The notes beneath the pieces were generated by a model. That model had not been told where the DNA came from, searched no databases, and worked only from the letters and a program-made list of their open reading frames with translations. From assembly GCA_902835305.1 (NCBI GenBank), contig CADFMD010000009.1, positions 19,358 through 83,357 on the forward strand: DNA of 64,000 nucleotides, given 5' to 3'. The DNA is from Coriobacteriaceae bacterium. GTDB lineage: Bacteria > Actinomycetota > Coriobacteriia > Coriobacteriales > Coriobacteriaceae. The translations under genes were made by a program, and so were the position numbers. Shown here one piece after another: positions 45,468 to 53,514 of this stretch. Each line of letters starts with the position of its first letter. Position 1 is the stretch's first letter.

Positions 45468-48400
45468 CTAGCGGTTCTTTGGGATCGACCTAAGGCGAGC
45501 GAACCATAGGGCTGCGGCACCCGAGGTTAGAAGCGCGGTGATGCAAGCGGTGATGGGAACTGATCCTGTTGACGGTAGGTCCCGCGGTAGGGTACAGCGT
45601 TGAATGACACTGTCCTCGTCATGTGACTCAAGTTTATCGCCGCCGCCGTTGCGGCAAAGATCGACGCGCGCGCTGTTGGTGAGTGCGGTTTGGGGCGTAT
45701 AAGCCGACGTTGCCTGCATGTGCACGACTGCGCTCCGAGCGTCTGTGCCAAGGATTGCTTTGGCATCGTCAAGGTCGTCGTGCTCATCTTTGAGATCATC
45801 GCGGGTCCAGGAATCTGCATCGCTTCGAGTCGTAAAGTCGGCGGCTACTGCACCGTATTCAATGCGAATGCCCGTTACGACGGTATTGGATGCAAGGTCG
45901 AGTTCTTTCGCCTCGAGTGTGGTGGATTCCGTGGTCGGGACATCCGCCTTCCAGAGGCGCCAGCCGTCGTAATCGACGAGGCGACAGTCCTCACCAAGGC
46001 TCTCTTTTACTTCGTCGGACTCAAGCCAAGGATTTTCGTGCCCATCGTCAAGCGTCGCGTTTGCCGGCTCATCGATGTCTGTCGAGTCCAACGGCGTCGT
46101 GCGATACCACACGTTGCACAGACCGTTGAGGTCGCCGATGGCGACGGGGGTTTCGATTGAGACGAATCTCGCCGTGCCGTCTTTGGCGCACTCAAGATCA
46201 TCGGTAATCGTAAACTCATCAACCCAAGTAGCGGAATCGTTTCGAGCATCGATGGTATAGGAGAAAAGCCCATCCGTATTGGTTTGCATCGCGGCGCGGT
46301 TTTTTCCATCGCCGTTAGCCAACAGACCCTTCCCGATAGGTTGGACAAGTTCCTGACGCTTGTCGACCTGTCCTTTGATCTCGATGGGCGCATCCTTCAT
46401 CGCGACGGATTGGACTTCTCCCGTATCCTTTATTTCAAACGTTATCTCCTCGGCAAGGTCATAGGTCCGCGGAGACATCGTTTCGCGCAACGAGTAGGTA
46501 CCGGGTGCAAGATGTTCGATGCGGTGCGGCTTGTCGGATGAGGTCCAGGAGTCTATTTCGGTTTTATCGGGACCATATAAGGTGAGCTGTGCGCCTTTCA
46601 CTTCCTGCTCTCCGCTTGCATCGACCTTGGAGATATCAACCTTGGTGTAATCGTCGGATACGTTAAGTCGTGCTTCCACAACGGGTGTTTTCTGGTCGGC
46701 ATAGGTAAGGTCGACGATATGATGCGTCCGGTCGAGCAAGAAGCCGGTCGGCGCTTGAGTCTCGACAACCTCGTAGCGTGCGGTGCCAGATCCCAGCGGG
46801 AGGTCGTCCGCGCGTGCTTCTCCAGTTTCATCCGTCGTGACGGTAGCGACAGCCTCGCCGTCGAGCGCGGCAATGCTACCGTCGGGGCGCACGATATCAC
46901 CTGAGGCACGGATCTCAAAGATGGCGCCCGCGAGGCTGCTGCCGTCTACGGCATCGGTTTTAACGATCCTGATGTTTCCGGTCGCGGCGTGGTCATAATA
47001 CGAGACGATTGCAACGGGCGTTAGGTTTATATCGGCGGGTATGTTTACCTCGATCTCTCCGCCGACAAGATAGGGCTCTTTGGCCGAGGTTTCGCGTACA
47101 TAATAGGTGCCCGGCACGAGCGATTCGGGCAGTGTGACGGTGCCGGTCGCGTCAGTCGTAAAGGTGTCCATTACGTTATATGCTGGATACCAGCATGTTT
47201 GTGAGACAGGTTTGTGATTGCTGTCGAGGAGTTGGAAGGTGAATCCGGCTAGGGGAACAGAGGCGCCTGTTTGGGCATCGCGTTTTACAATCTGGAGATG
47301 CGTCGACAGAGCGTGGTTGTCCACGATATATTGAAGCTCGGCGCCGTCGGAAATCTGATTGGCCTCGACGGTCCATTCCCCCGCACGTTTAAAACCCTCG
47401 GGGATGGTTTCTGGAACCTCACGAACCGTGTAGCCGGCGCGGTCGTATGGGACGGCTCCGTGGACACCGGCTGGTCGCTTGCCTGTGCCGAACCATGCTT
47501 CGGGCTGGTCTTTGGTGGAGGCAAAGCCATAGATGTTTGTAGTCAGTGTGCCAACAACCTGCTGAGAGCTGTTACTGACAACCTCAAAGACAACATCTCC
47601 TGCCGGCTGCTCCAGGCCGGATTGATCGCTATTGCCGTAATCCTTGAATTTGGAAATCTCAAGGTTAAACGCAATGGGGATATCGGAAACGCGAGATTCG
47701 ATCTCGACCACGCCTGAATCGCCGAGCTGGTCGGCTCCAACGGTGTAAGACCAACTGTCACCGGAGGGCAAATAGCCCTCGGGCGCCTTCGATTCATAGA
47801 TGGTAAAGGTTCCCAGGGGGACATCGGTGAGGGTAGCTCGACCGCTTTCATCGGTCCTGAGAGTTTGTGTCCATCCAGGGGTTGATTGCGATACGCACAC
47901 GAATTCTGCTCCTGCGAGCGAAGCCCCAACTTGGGGGCCTGCATTCGTTGCGGCGTCGAGCTTTACAATGCGCAAGGTAATGGTGCCGGGTTGTTCATCA
48001 ATGGTGACGTATCCGCCGTTATCCGTCGTGGTAAAGGCAACGCGATCGGGGCGGGGGACATAGCCGGCCGGCGCCTTCGTTTCAACTAGGTAGTATGCCG
48101 TGCTGGGTAGGAGTGTTGCCTGCGCTCGACCGTTGCTGTCCATCTGGACGGTGCCGACACGCGCGCCGCTGGCGCTCTCAAAAACATCGAATGTTGCCCC
48201 GTCAAACTGATAAGTATTGTTTCCGCTGGTAATGGCAGCGTTTGCAGACTGCTTTTGGAAGGAAACAGAGACCGCCGGCAGTACATAGAGCATGTCTTGA
48301 CGTCTGCTGCCGCCCGATACGGTTCCTAGATAGCGCCGCGCGCGGTGCGGAGCGGCTTTGAGGCTTCCTGATTTTGCGCTGTCGTGGAGCCACCGCGCAG

Positions 48401-48899
48401 CCGCCACGACTTCATTGTCGGCGGTAAAGTGCCCACTCTTGGTTTTGCCCTGAGCGGTCGTGTAGGAGTAGGTGCCGTCGACATGGGTAGTGCCGTTGAG
48501 CATCCATACGGCAAGCTGGGTGGCGGCGCGGGCGCGATCGGGTGAAAGATGGTAACCGCCAAACGACGTGGCGGTAGGATATCCGTGACAAACGATTGCC
48601 GCGAACTCGTCATCGAGCCACACCCAGCCTTGATCAAAGTTGAGCCATGGACCGCCCGGCTTGGTGGGCCCGGGGCGTTCCTGGTTCATGCAGTAGGCAA
48701 TCGAGGCGTCTTGAGCTTCATACTTGCCGATGAAGAAGGGCCCACAATCATCGCTAATAGTACGGAAGCCGAGCTGGTCGTAGCCATCGACGGCAAATGC
48801 GGCTCCCGGTGCCAGGCAGCCGAACAGCAGGAAGAGGAGCAGGAGCAGCGGACCTGTTGCGATTGCGCTGTGGACAGAGTGCGTGGGTGCGTTGGACAT
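45468..48899 (-). CDS. sortase-anchored thioester/SpaA-repeat adhesin
   Basis: 1143 residues. Signal peptide at 1-36 (LLLLLFLLFGCLAPGAAFA). An N-terminal thioester domain is suggested by Cys in AYCMNQERPGP and Gln in ATQLAVWML (TQxA motif), whose bond attaches covalently to host proteins. Then at least six SpaA/CnaB domains, each with the isopeptide Glu motif: YLVETKAPAGY, FTIYESKAPEGY, YTVREVPET, YYVRETSAKEP, YEVVETQAPTGF, YSLRETMSP. Then a longer domain and the sortase signal LPSTG, a hydrophobic stretch and a basic tail. ATG 48899 with AAGGAG upstream. No sortase gene is in the window. Confidence 0.93.
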   Translation of the reverse strand: MSNAPTHSVHSAIATGPLLLLLFLLFGCLAPGAAFAVDGYDQLGFRTISDDCGPFFIGKYEAQDASIAYCMNQERPGPTKPGGPWLNFDQGWVWLDDEFAAIVCHGYPTATSFGGYHLSPDRARAATQLAVWMLNGTTHVDGTYSYTTAQGKTKSGHFTADNEVVAAARWLHDSAKSGSLKAAPHRARRYLGTVSGGSRRQDMLYVLPAVSVSFQKQSANAAITSGNNTYQFDGATFDVFESASGARVGTVQMDSNGRAQATLLPSTAYYLVETKAPAGYVPRPDRVAFTTTDNGGYVTIDEQPGTITLRIVKLDAATNAGPQVGASLAGAEFVCVSQSTPGWTQTLRTDESGRATLTDVPLGTFTIYESKAPEGYLPSGDSWSYTVGADQLGDSGVVEIESRVSDIPIAFNLEISKFKDYGNSDQSGLEQPAGDVVFEVVSNSSQQVVGTLTTNIYGFASTKDQPEAWFGTGKRPAGVHGAVPYDRAGYTVREVPETIPEGFKRAGEWTVEANQISDGAELQYIVDNHALSTHLQIVKRDAQTGASVPLAGFTFQLLDSNHKPVSQTCWYPAYNVMDTFTTDATGTVTLPESLVPGTYYVRETSAKEPYLVGGEIEVNIPADINLTPVAIVSYYDHAATGNIRIVKTDAVDGSSLAGAIFEIRASGDIVRPDGSIAALDGEAVATVTTDETGEARADDLPLGSGTARYEVVETQAPTGFLLDRTHHIVDLTYADQKTPVVEARLNVSDDYTKVDISKVDASGEQEVKGAQLTLYGPDKTEIDSWTSSDKPHRIEHLAPGTYSLRETMSPRTYDLAEEITFEIKDTGEVQSVAMKDAPIEIKGQVDKRQELVQPIGKGLLANGDGKNRAAMQTNTDGLFSYTIDARNDSATWVDEFTITDDLECAKDGTARFVSIETPVAIGDLNGLCNVWYRTTPLDSTDIDEPANATLDDGHENPWLESDEVKESLGEDCRLVDYDGWRLWKADVPTTESTTLEAKELDLASNTVVTGIRIEYGAVAADFTTRSDADSWTRDDLKDEHDDLDDAKAILGTDARSAVVHMQATSAYTPQTALTNSARVDLCRNGGGDKLESHDEDSVIQRCTLPRDLPSTGSVPITACITALLTSGAAALWFARLRSIPKNR

Positions 48900-49153
48900 G
48901 GCTGCTCCTTATCCCTCGTGCGCCGCATGGGGAGGTTGCGACGCGTAGGATGAGGCTACCCCCGAGGTTCATGCGGGTAAGTACCGGAGCCTGACCAAAA
49001 GCTTGCCCAATTCCTGACAAATTGAGCTCAAATACAACAATCAGGCAAAAGCGCAGGTAGAAGATAAGGAGAACAGGAGGCCAAAGGTCCTCATCTCCAC
49101 AATTGATGCGATTTTCAAACGAATCTCCACGGCTAAAACAAGCATCGCCACCC
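48900..49153. other. adhesin upstream region
   Basis: About 250 bases between the adhesin start and the tRNA-Gly promoter; must hold the adhesin promoter on the minus strand. I see no gene and no clear promoter. Confidence 0.4.
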
Positions 49154-49183
49154 TTGTATCGAACAAGACAACCGCGTTATACT
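49154..49183 (+). promoter_or_regulatory. promoter of tRNA-Gly
   Basis: TTGTAT at 49154-49159, 18-base spacer, TATACT at 49178-49183. Confidence 0.6.
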
Positions 49184-49196
49184 AGCCAACACACAA

Positions 49197-49271
49197 GCGG
49201 GCATCGCCAAGTGGTAAGGCATCAGCTTCCCAAGCTGACACTCGCGGGTTCGAGTCCCGTTGCCCGCTCCA
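49197..49271 (+). tRNA. tRNA-Gly (anticodon CCC)
   Basis: Acceptor GCGGGCA / TGCCCGC, discriminator T, encoded CCA; anticodon stem TCAGC/GCTGA around TTCCCAA. Its last 18 bases recur downstream at 49445-49462 and, altered, near 49575-49592. Confidence 0.97.
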
Positions 49272-49281
49272 TTCGAATTTC

Positions 49282-49315
49282 AGGCACGGTAACGTTTCGT
49301 TACTGTGCCTTTTTC
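49282..49315 (+). terminator. terminator after tRNA-Gly
   Basis: AGGCACGGTAAC / GTTACTGTGCCT with one G-T pair, then TTTT. Confidence 0.88.
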
Positions 49316-49321
49316 AATAAA

Positions 49322-49592
49322 GTGCCGGGACTCGAACCCGACAGGGTGCGAGCGTTAAATAAACGCGAAGCGTTTATAGCGAGCAGGCAAGGTCGCCGAT
49401 AGGCGACCGCAGCCGGTGCGGATTTGCGAAGCAAATACGCGGACGTCCCGTTGCCCGCTCCATCGAGCGCGGGAGACCTTGGGACGGCCAATTCAACAAA
49501 GTCTTCCCCATCGTCTCCGTGAATCCGAGGAGATCGACCGCAGCCGGTGCGGATTTGCGAAGCAAATACGCGGATGTCCCCATGCCCGCTCC
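49322..49592 (+). repeat. tRNA-Gly tail module with duplicated tRNA 3' ends
   Basis: After the terminator: an inverted T-arm word (CCGGGACTCGAACCCG), a hairpin TAAACGC-GAA-GCGTTTA, a hairpin GGTCGCC-GATA-GGCGACC, then GCAGCCGGTGCGGATTTGCG and onward with ATTTGC-GAA-GCAAAT, ending in GTCCCGTTGCCCGCTCCA, an exact copy of the tRNA 3' end including CCA. The last 57 bases recur at 49536-49592, ending GTCCCCATGCCCGCTCCA. A homologous module follows tRNA-Lys. Confidence 0.85.
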
Positions 49593-49695
49593 AATTCCAA
49601 AATGTTAGGTTAATGCCTGCTGCCCATACTCGCACCCGCGCACGGTACAATGGTTGAGTTACGACCAACGTGCCAATAACCAAAAAGGAGCCGCT

Positions 49696-51042
49696 ATGAT
49701 CGATCGCTATACCCGCCCGGAGATGGGACATATCTTCTCCCTCGAGAACAAGTATGCCATTTGGCAGGAGATCGAGGTTCTGGCCTGCGAGGCCCAGGCG
49801 GAGCTCGGCAAGATCGGCATTTCTAAAGACGAAGCCCAGTGGATCCGCGACCATGCCAACTTTGAGAAGGCGAAGGTCGATGAGATCGAGGAGGTCACGC
49901 GCCACGATGTCATCGCCTTCCTGACCAACATGAAGGAGTACATCGACGCCGATGTTCCCGAGGGCGACCCCAAGCCCAGCCGCTGGGTTCACTACGGTAT
50001 GACCAGCTCCGACCTGGGTGATACTGCTCTGTGCTATCAGCTTACTCAGGCGTGTGACCTGATTATCGAGGACGTCAAGAAGCTCGGCGTGATCTGCAAG
50101 CGCCGCGCCTTCGAGGAGCGCAATACGCTTTGCGCTGGCCGCACCCATGGCATCCATGCTGAGCCGATGACCTTCGGCATGAAGTTTGGCTCTTGGGCAT
50201 GGGAACTCAAGCGCGACCTTGATCGTCTTGAGGATGCTCGCAAGAACGTTGCCTTCGGTGCCATCTCCGGTGCCGTCGGCACCTACAGCTCCATCGAGCC
50301 GTTCGTCGAGGAGTACGTCTGTGAGCACCTGGGTCTGGTTCACGACCCGCTGTCCACGCAGGTCATCAGCCGCGATCACCACGCCTATCTTGCCGGCGTG
50401 CTTGCCACTACAGCGGCCACCTGCGAGCGCATCGCGACCGAGGTCCGCAACCTGCAGAAGACCGATACACTCGAGGCCGAGGAGCCCTTCCGCAAGGGCC
50501 AAAAGGGCAGCTCCGCCATGCCACACAAGCGCAACCCCATCACCATGGAGAAGGTCTGCGGTCTGTCGCGCGTCGTGAAGTCCAACGCCCAGGTCGCCTT
50601 CGACAACGTCGCCCTGTGGCACGAGCGCGACATTTCACACTCTTCCGCCGAGCGTGTCGCCCAGGCCGATAGCTTCATCGCGCTTGACCATATGTTCCAG
50701 TGCCTCATTCGCGTTATCGACGGCCTGCAGCTGTATCCGGCCCGCATGATGGCCAATCTCAACAAGACCCGCGGCCTCATCTTCTCCTCCAAGGTCCTGC
50801 TTGCCCTCGTCGATACGGGTATCACCCGCGAGGATGCGTACGCCATTGTGCAGGAGAACGCCATGGCCACCTGGCACGAGGTGCAGGATTGTGTCTCTGG
50901 CCCCACCTTTAAGGAGCGTCTCGAGGCCGATCCGCGCTGCACCGTCAGCCAGGAGAAGCTCGACGAGATTTTTGATCCGTGGGACTTCCTCACCCGCATC
51001 GATACGGTCTTCGATCGCCTGGAGCAGCTGAGCTTCGAGTAG
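49696..51042 (+). CDS. purB: adenylosuccinate lyase
   Basis: 448 residues; ATG 49696 with AAGGAG five bases upstream. Fumarase/aspartase fold: VHYGMTSSDLGDTA, AGRTHGIHAEP, and the signature GSSAMPHKRNP. It cleaves SAICAR and adenylosuccinate to release fumarate, acting in both the purine main line and the AMP branch. It stands alone between the tRNA-Gly tail and an IS200 pair. Confidence 0.97.
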   Translation: MIDRYTRPEMGHIFSLENKYAIWQEIEVLACEAQAELGKIGISKDEAQWIRDHANFEKAKVDEIEEVTRHDVIAFLTNMKEYIDADVPEGDPKPSRWVHYGMTSSDLGDTALCYQLTQACDLIIEDVKKLGVICKRRAFEERNTLCAGRTHGIHAEPMTFGMKFGSWAWELKRDLDRLEDARKNVAFGAISGAVGTYSSIEPFVEEYVCEHLGLVHDPLSTQVISRDHHAYLAGVLATTAATCERIATEVRNLQKTDTLEAEEPFRKGQKGSSAMPHKRNPITMEKVCGLSRVVKSNAQVAFDNVALWHERDISHSSAERVAQADSFIALDHMFQCLIRVIDGLQLYPARMMANLNKTRGLIFSSKVLLALVDTGITREDAYAIVQENAMATWHEVQDCVSGPTFKERLEADPRCTVSQEKLDEIFDPWDFLTRIDTVFDRLEQLSFE

Positions 51043-51085
51043 GGTTAACCTAATTCGACCGCTTGCGGATGCATTTCAACCTTTG

Positions 51086-51119
51086 GCGCCTTGCCCGTCT
51101 TGGGCGAGGCGCTTTTTTT
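51086..51119 (+). terminator. terminator of purB
   Basis: GCGCCTTGCCC / GGGCGAGGCGC followed by seven T; the IS200-type element begins exactly in the T run. Confidence 0.92.
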
Positions 51120-51865
51120 CAAGACTTTAGTCTGCTGGCCGCGCAGCGGCCAGCTTTAAACCACCCGCTACGCGGGTGGAGACAAACGGCTTTACAAAGC
51201 CACCCCTCCGACCGATATTGACGATTGTTCAGGCCGTCAAGAATTCGAGTCGAAGGGGTGGTCGCCATGGCCCAGAAGGCCTACAGCCTTTCCCACACGA
51301 AGTGGATGTGCAAGTACCACATCGTGTTCACGCCGAAGTATAGGCGCAAAGTGATCTACAACCAAATCAGGAGCGACATAGGGGAGATCCTCAGGAAGCT
51401 GTGCGAGTACAAGGGGATCGAGATAATCGAGGGGCACCTGATGCCCGACCACGTGCACGTGCTGCTGGCGATCCCGCCGAAGTACAGCGTCGCGAGCGTC
51501 ATGGGCTACCTGAAGGGGAAGAGCTCGCTGATGATATTCGACAGGCACGCCAACCTCAAGTACAAGTTCGGCAACAGGAAGTTCTGGGCGGAGGGCTACT
51601 ACGTGTCCACCGTCGGCCTGAACGAGGCGACGATCGCCAAGTACATCAGGGAGCAGGAGTCCCACGACATCGCACTGGACAAGCTGAGCGTGAAGGAGTA
51701 CGAGGACCCCTTCAAGAGGGGGTGATGCCGCCGGTTCGACCGGCGCGCCACGGGTCAAGATGCACTAGGCCTGGACGAAGTCCGGGCCCGCGCCTTTAGA
51801 CGCGAGCCCGGGGCCCGTGGGTTATACCCTAAGAGCAAACCACCCTTTTTAAGGGTGGTTCTGAT
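51119..51865 (+). mobile_element. IS200-type element, copy 1
   Basis: 747-base unit. Left-end hairpins GCTGGCCGC-GCA-GCGGCCAGC (51134-51154) and CCACCCGC-TAC-GCGGGTGG (51161-51179); one Y1 transposase; about 140 bases of structured non-coding sequence; right-end hairpin AACCACCC / GGGTGGTT (51838-51860). No terminal inverted repeats and no target duplication, as expected for IS200/IS605. Confidence 0.9.
51267..51725 (+). CDS. tnpA: IS200-type Y1 transposase TnpA, copy 1
   Basis: 152 residues from ATG 51267 (AAGGGGTGG upstream), normal for IS200 TnpA. HUH motif MPDHVHVLL, and the C-terminal helix with the nucleophile Tyr (TIAKYIREQ). It cuts and rejoins single-stranded element ends. No tnpB partner. 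The leader can fold (TTGACG / CGTCAA), as in IS200 elements that restrict their own expression. Confidence 0.95.
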   Translation: MAQKAYSLSHTKWMCKYHIVFTPKYRRKVIYNQIRSDIGEILRKLCEYKGIEIIEGHLMPDHVHVLLAIPPKYSVASVMGYLKGKSSLMIFDRHANLKYKFGNRKFWAEGYYVSTVGLNEATIAKYIREQESHDIALDKLSVKEYEDPFKRG

Positions 51866-52612
51866 TCAAGACTTTAGTCTGCTGGCCGCGCAGCGGCCAG
51901 CTTTAAACCACCCGCTACGCGGGTGGAGACAAACGGCTTTACAAAGCCACCCCTCCGACCGATATTGACGATTGTTCAGGCCGTCAAGAATTCGAGTCGA
52001 AGGGGTGGTCGCCATGGCCCAGAAGGCCTACAGCCTTTCCCACACGAAGTGGATGTGCAAGTACCACATCGTGTTCACGCCGAAGTATAGGCGCAAAGTG
52101 ATCTACAACCAAATCAGGAGCGACATAGGGGAGATCCTCAGGAAGCTGTGCGAGTACAAGGGGATCGAGATAATCGAGGGGCACCTGATGCCCGACCACG
52201 TGCACGTGCTGCTGGCGATCCCGCCGAAGTACAGCGTCGCGAGCGTCATGGGCTACCTGAAGGGGAAGAGCTCGCTGATGATATTCGACAGGCACGCCAA
52301 CCTCAAGTACAAGTTCGGCAACAGGAAGTTCTGGGCGGAGGGCTACTACGTGTCCACCGTCGGCCTGAACGAGGCGACGATCGCCAAGTACATCAGGGAG
52401 CAGGAGTCCCACGACATCGCACTGGACAAGCTGAGCGTGAAGGAGTACGAGGACCCCTTCAAGAGGGGGTGATGCCGCCGGTTCGACCGGCGCGCCACGG
52501 GTCAAGATGCACTAGGCCTGGACGAAGTCCGGGCCCGCGCCTTTAGACGCGAGCCCGGGGCCCGTGGGTTATACCCTAAGAGCAAACCACCCTTTTTAAG
52601 GGTGGTTCTGAT
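51866..52612 (+). mobile_element. IS200-type element, copy 2 (direct tandem)
   Basis: Identical 747-base unit joined head to tail to copy 1 without any spacer. The right flank changes to chromosomal sequence after CTGATT at 52613. Confidence 0.9.
52014..52472 (+). CDS. tnpA: IS200-type Y1 transposase TnpA, copy 2
   Basis: Identical in sequence to the copy at 51267-51725, including the HVH motif and Tyr helix. Its downstream non-coding part ends 65 bases before the start of the solute-binding-protein gene, so the element lies in that gene's promoter region. Confidence 0.95.
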   Translation: MAQKAYSLSHTKWMCKYHIVFTPKYRRKVIYNQIRSDIGEILRKLCEYKGIEIIEGHLMPDHVHVLLAIPPKYSVASVMGYLKGKSSLMIFDRHANLKYKFGNRKFWAEGYYVSTVGLNEATIAKYIREQESHDIALDKLSVKEYEDPFKRG

Positions 52613-52677
52613 TACTGTCGCATATGCGCCCGGGTAATAAAATGAACTCCGACTGCTGTTTCGATGAAAGGGGGCAC

Positions 52678-53514
52678 GTGCCCAGACGCATCAAGCGGGC
52701 CACCATCGTCTCGTTTACGCTCATACTCCTTGTTGCCGTCTGTGCGGGCGCCCTGACGTATACCGTTCGAAGCAGTTCTTCCTCCTCGAATGAAGCCGAT
52801 AGAGATCTCCCGGTGCTCAAAATCGGCGTTACGGATAACGACCCCTATGTGTATGTCGATACCACGGGCGATTACGCCGGTATCGATATCGACATCGCCC
52901 GCGAGGCCTGCAAGCGTGCGGGGCTCAAGCCACAGTTTGTCGATATTGACTGGAACGATCGCGACCGGCTGCTCAAAAACGGTGATATCGATTGCCTGTG
53001 GTGTGACTATTCTCCCTGTTATCGCGAGGATAAGTATTACTGGACCGAGCCGTATCTAACCGTGACGGTCTCGGTTGCCGCCAAGAAAACGAGTGGCATC
53101 AAGTCCTTGGCACATCTCGATGGAAGTAAGACCATTGCGGTGATTGCGGGTTCGGTGAGTGAACGCCGATTGCTTGCGGGGGATTTGGGGGTCTCGTCGG
53201 ACGTTCAAATCAAATCATATGGCTCTGCCGAACTCTGCAAAGCCGCTCTAGTCAAAGGGTACGTTGACTGCTGGATGGCGGATGTCCAGTCGCTTGACCG
53301 ACTCGTTGCTCAGTATCCCGGCGTTTACCGTGTGTTTGCCGACAATGTTATGACGGTTGACCTGGGCGTCGCGTTTGATGACAGCTATGAAGGATCGGTC
53401 GTAAAGGATCTCAATACCGCGCTGTTCGACATGGATCGAGATGGCACGATTGACCGTATTGTGGGCAATTACAAGACAGGAGCGACGACGGGCGGGCAAG
53501 GAGGAAATTCATGA
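52678..53514 (+). CDS. membrane-anchored solute-binding protein, family 3
   Basis: 278 residues from GTG 52678 (AAGGGGG three bases upstream). An N-terminal membrane anchor (IVSFTLILLVAVCAGALTY) without lipobox, then a periplasmic-type amino-acid-binding fold (LKIGVTDNDPYVYVDTTGDY, GIDIDIAREACKRAGL, IAVIAGSVSERRL). Overlaps the diguanylate cyclase by four bases and no permease is nearby, so it probably senses a ligand for the cyclase rather than importing one. Confidence 0.88.
   Translation: MPRRIKRATIVSFTLILLVAVCAGALTYTVRSSSSSSNEADRDLPVLKIGVTDNDPYVYVDTTGDYAGIDIDIAREACKRAGLKPQFVDIDWNDRDRLLKNGDIDCLWCDYSPCYREDKYYWTEPYLTVTVSVAAKKTSGIKSLAHLDGSKTIAVIAGSVSERRLLAGDLGVSSDVQIKSYGSAELCKAALVKGYVDCWMADVQSLDRLVAQYPGVYRVFADNVMTVDLGVAFDDSYEGSVVKDLNTALFDMDRDGTIDRIVGNYKTGATTGGQGGNS

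Noticed and set aside
42272..45520. 1082-codon minus-strand open frame opposite the M28-like gene
   Set aside because: It runs antisense to a gene with a good ribosome-binding site and recognisable domains. Its translation is Arg/Gly/Leu-rich as expected for a shadow of high-GC third positions.
49405..49592. CRISPR-like repeat pair behind tRNA-Gly
   Set aside because: Only two units, with unequal spacing and ends derived from the tRNA 3' end; no cas genes nearby.
51237..51758. minus-strand open frame within the IS200 element
   Set aside because: Antisense shadow of tnpA; identical in both copies only because the elements are identical.
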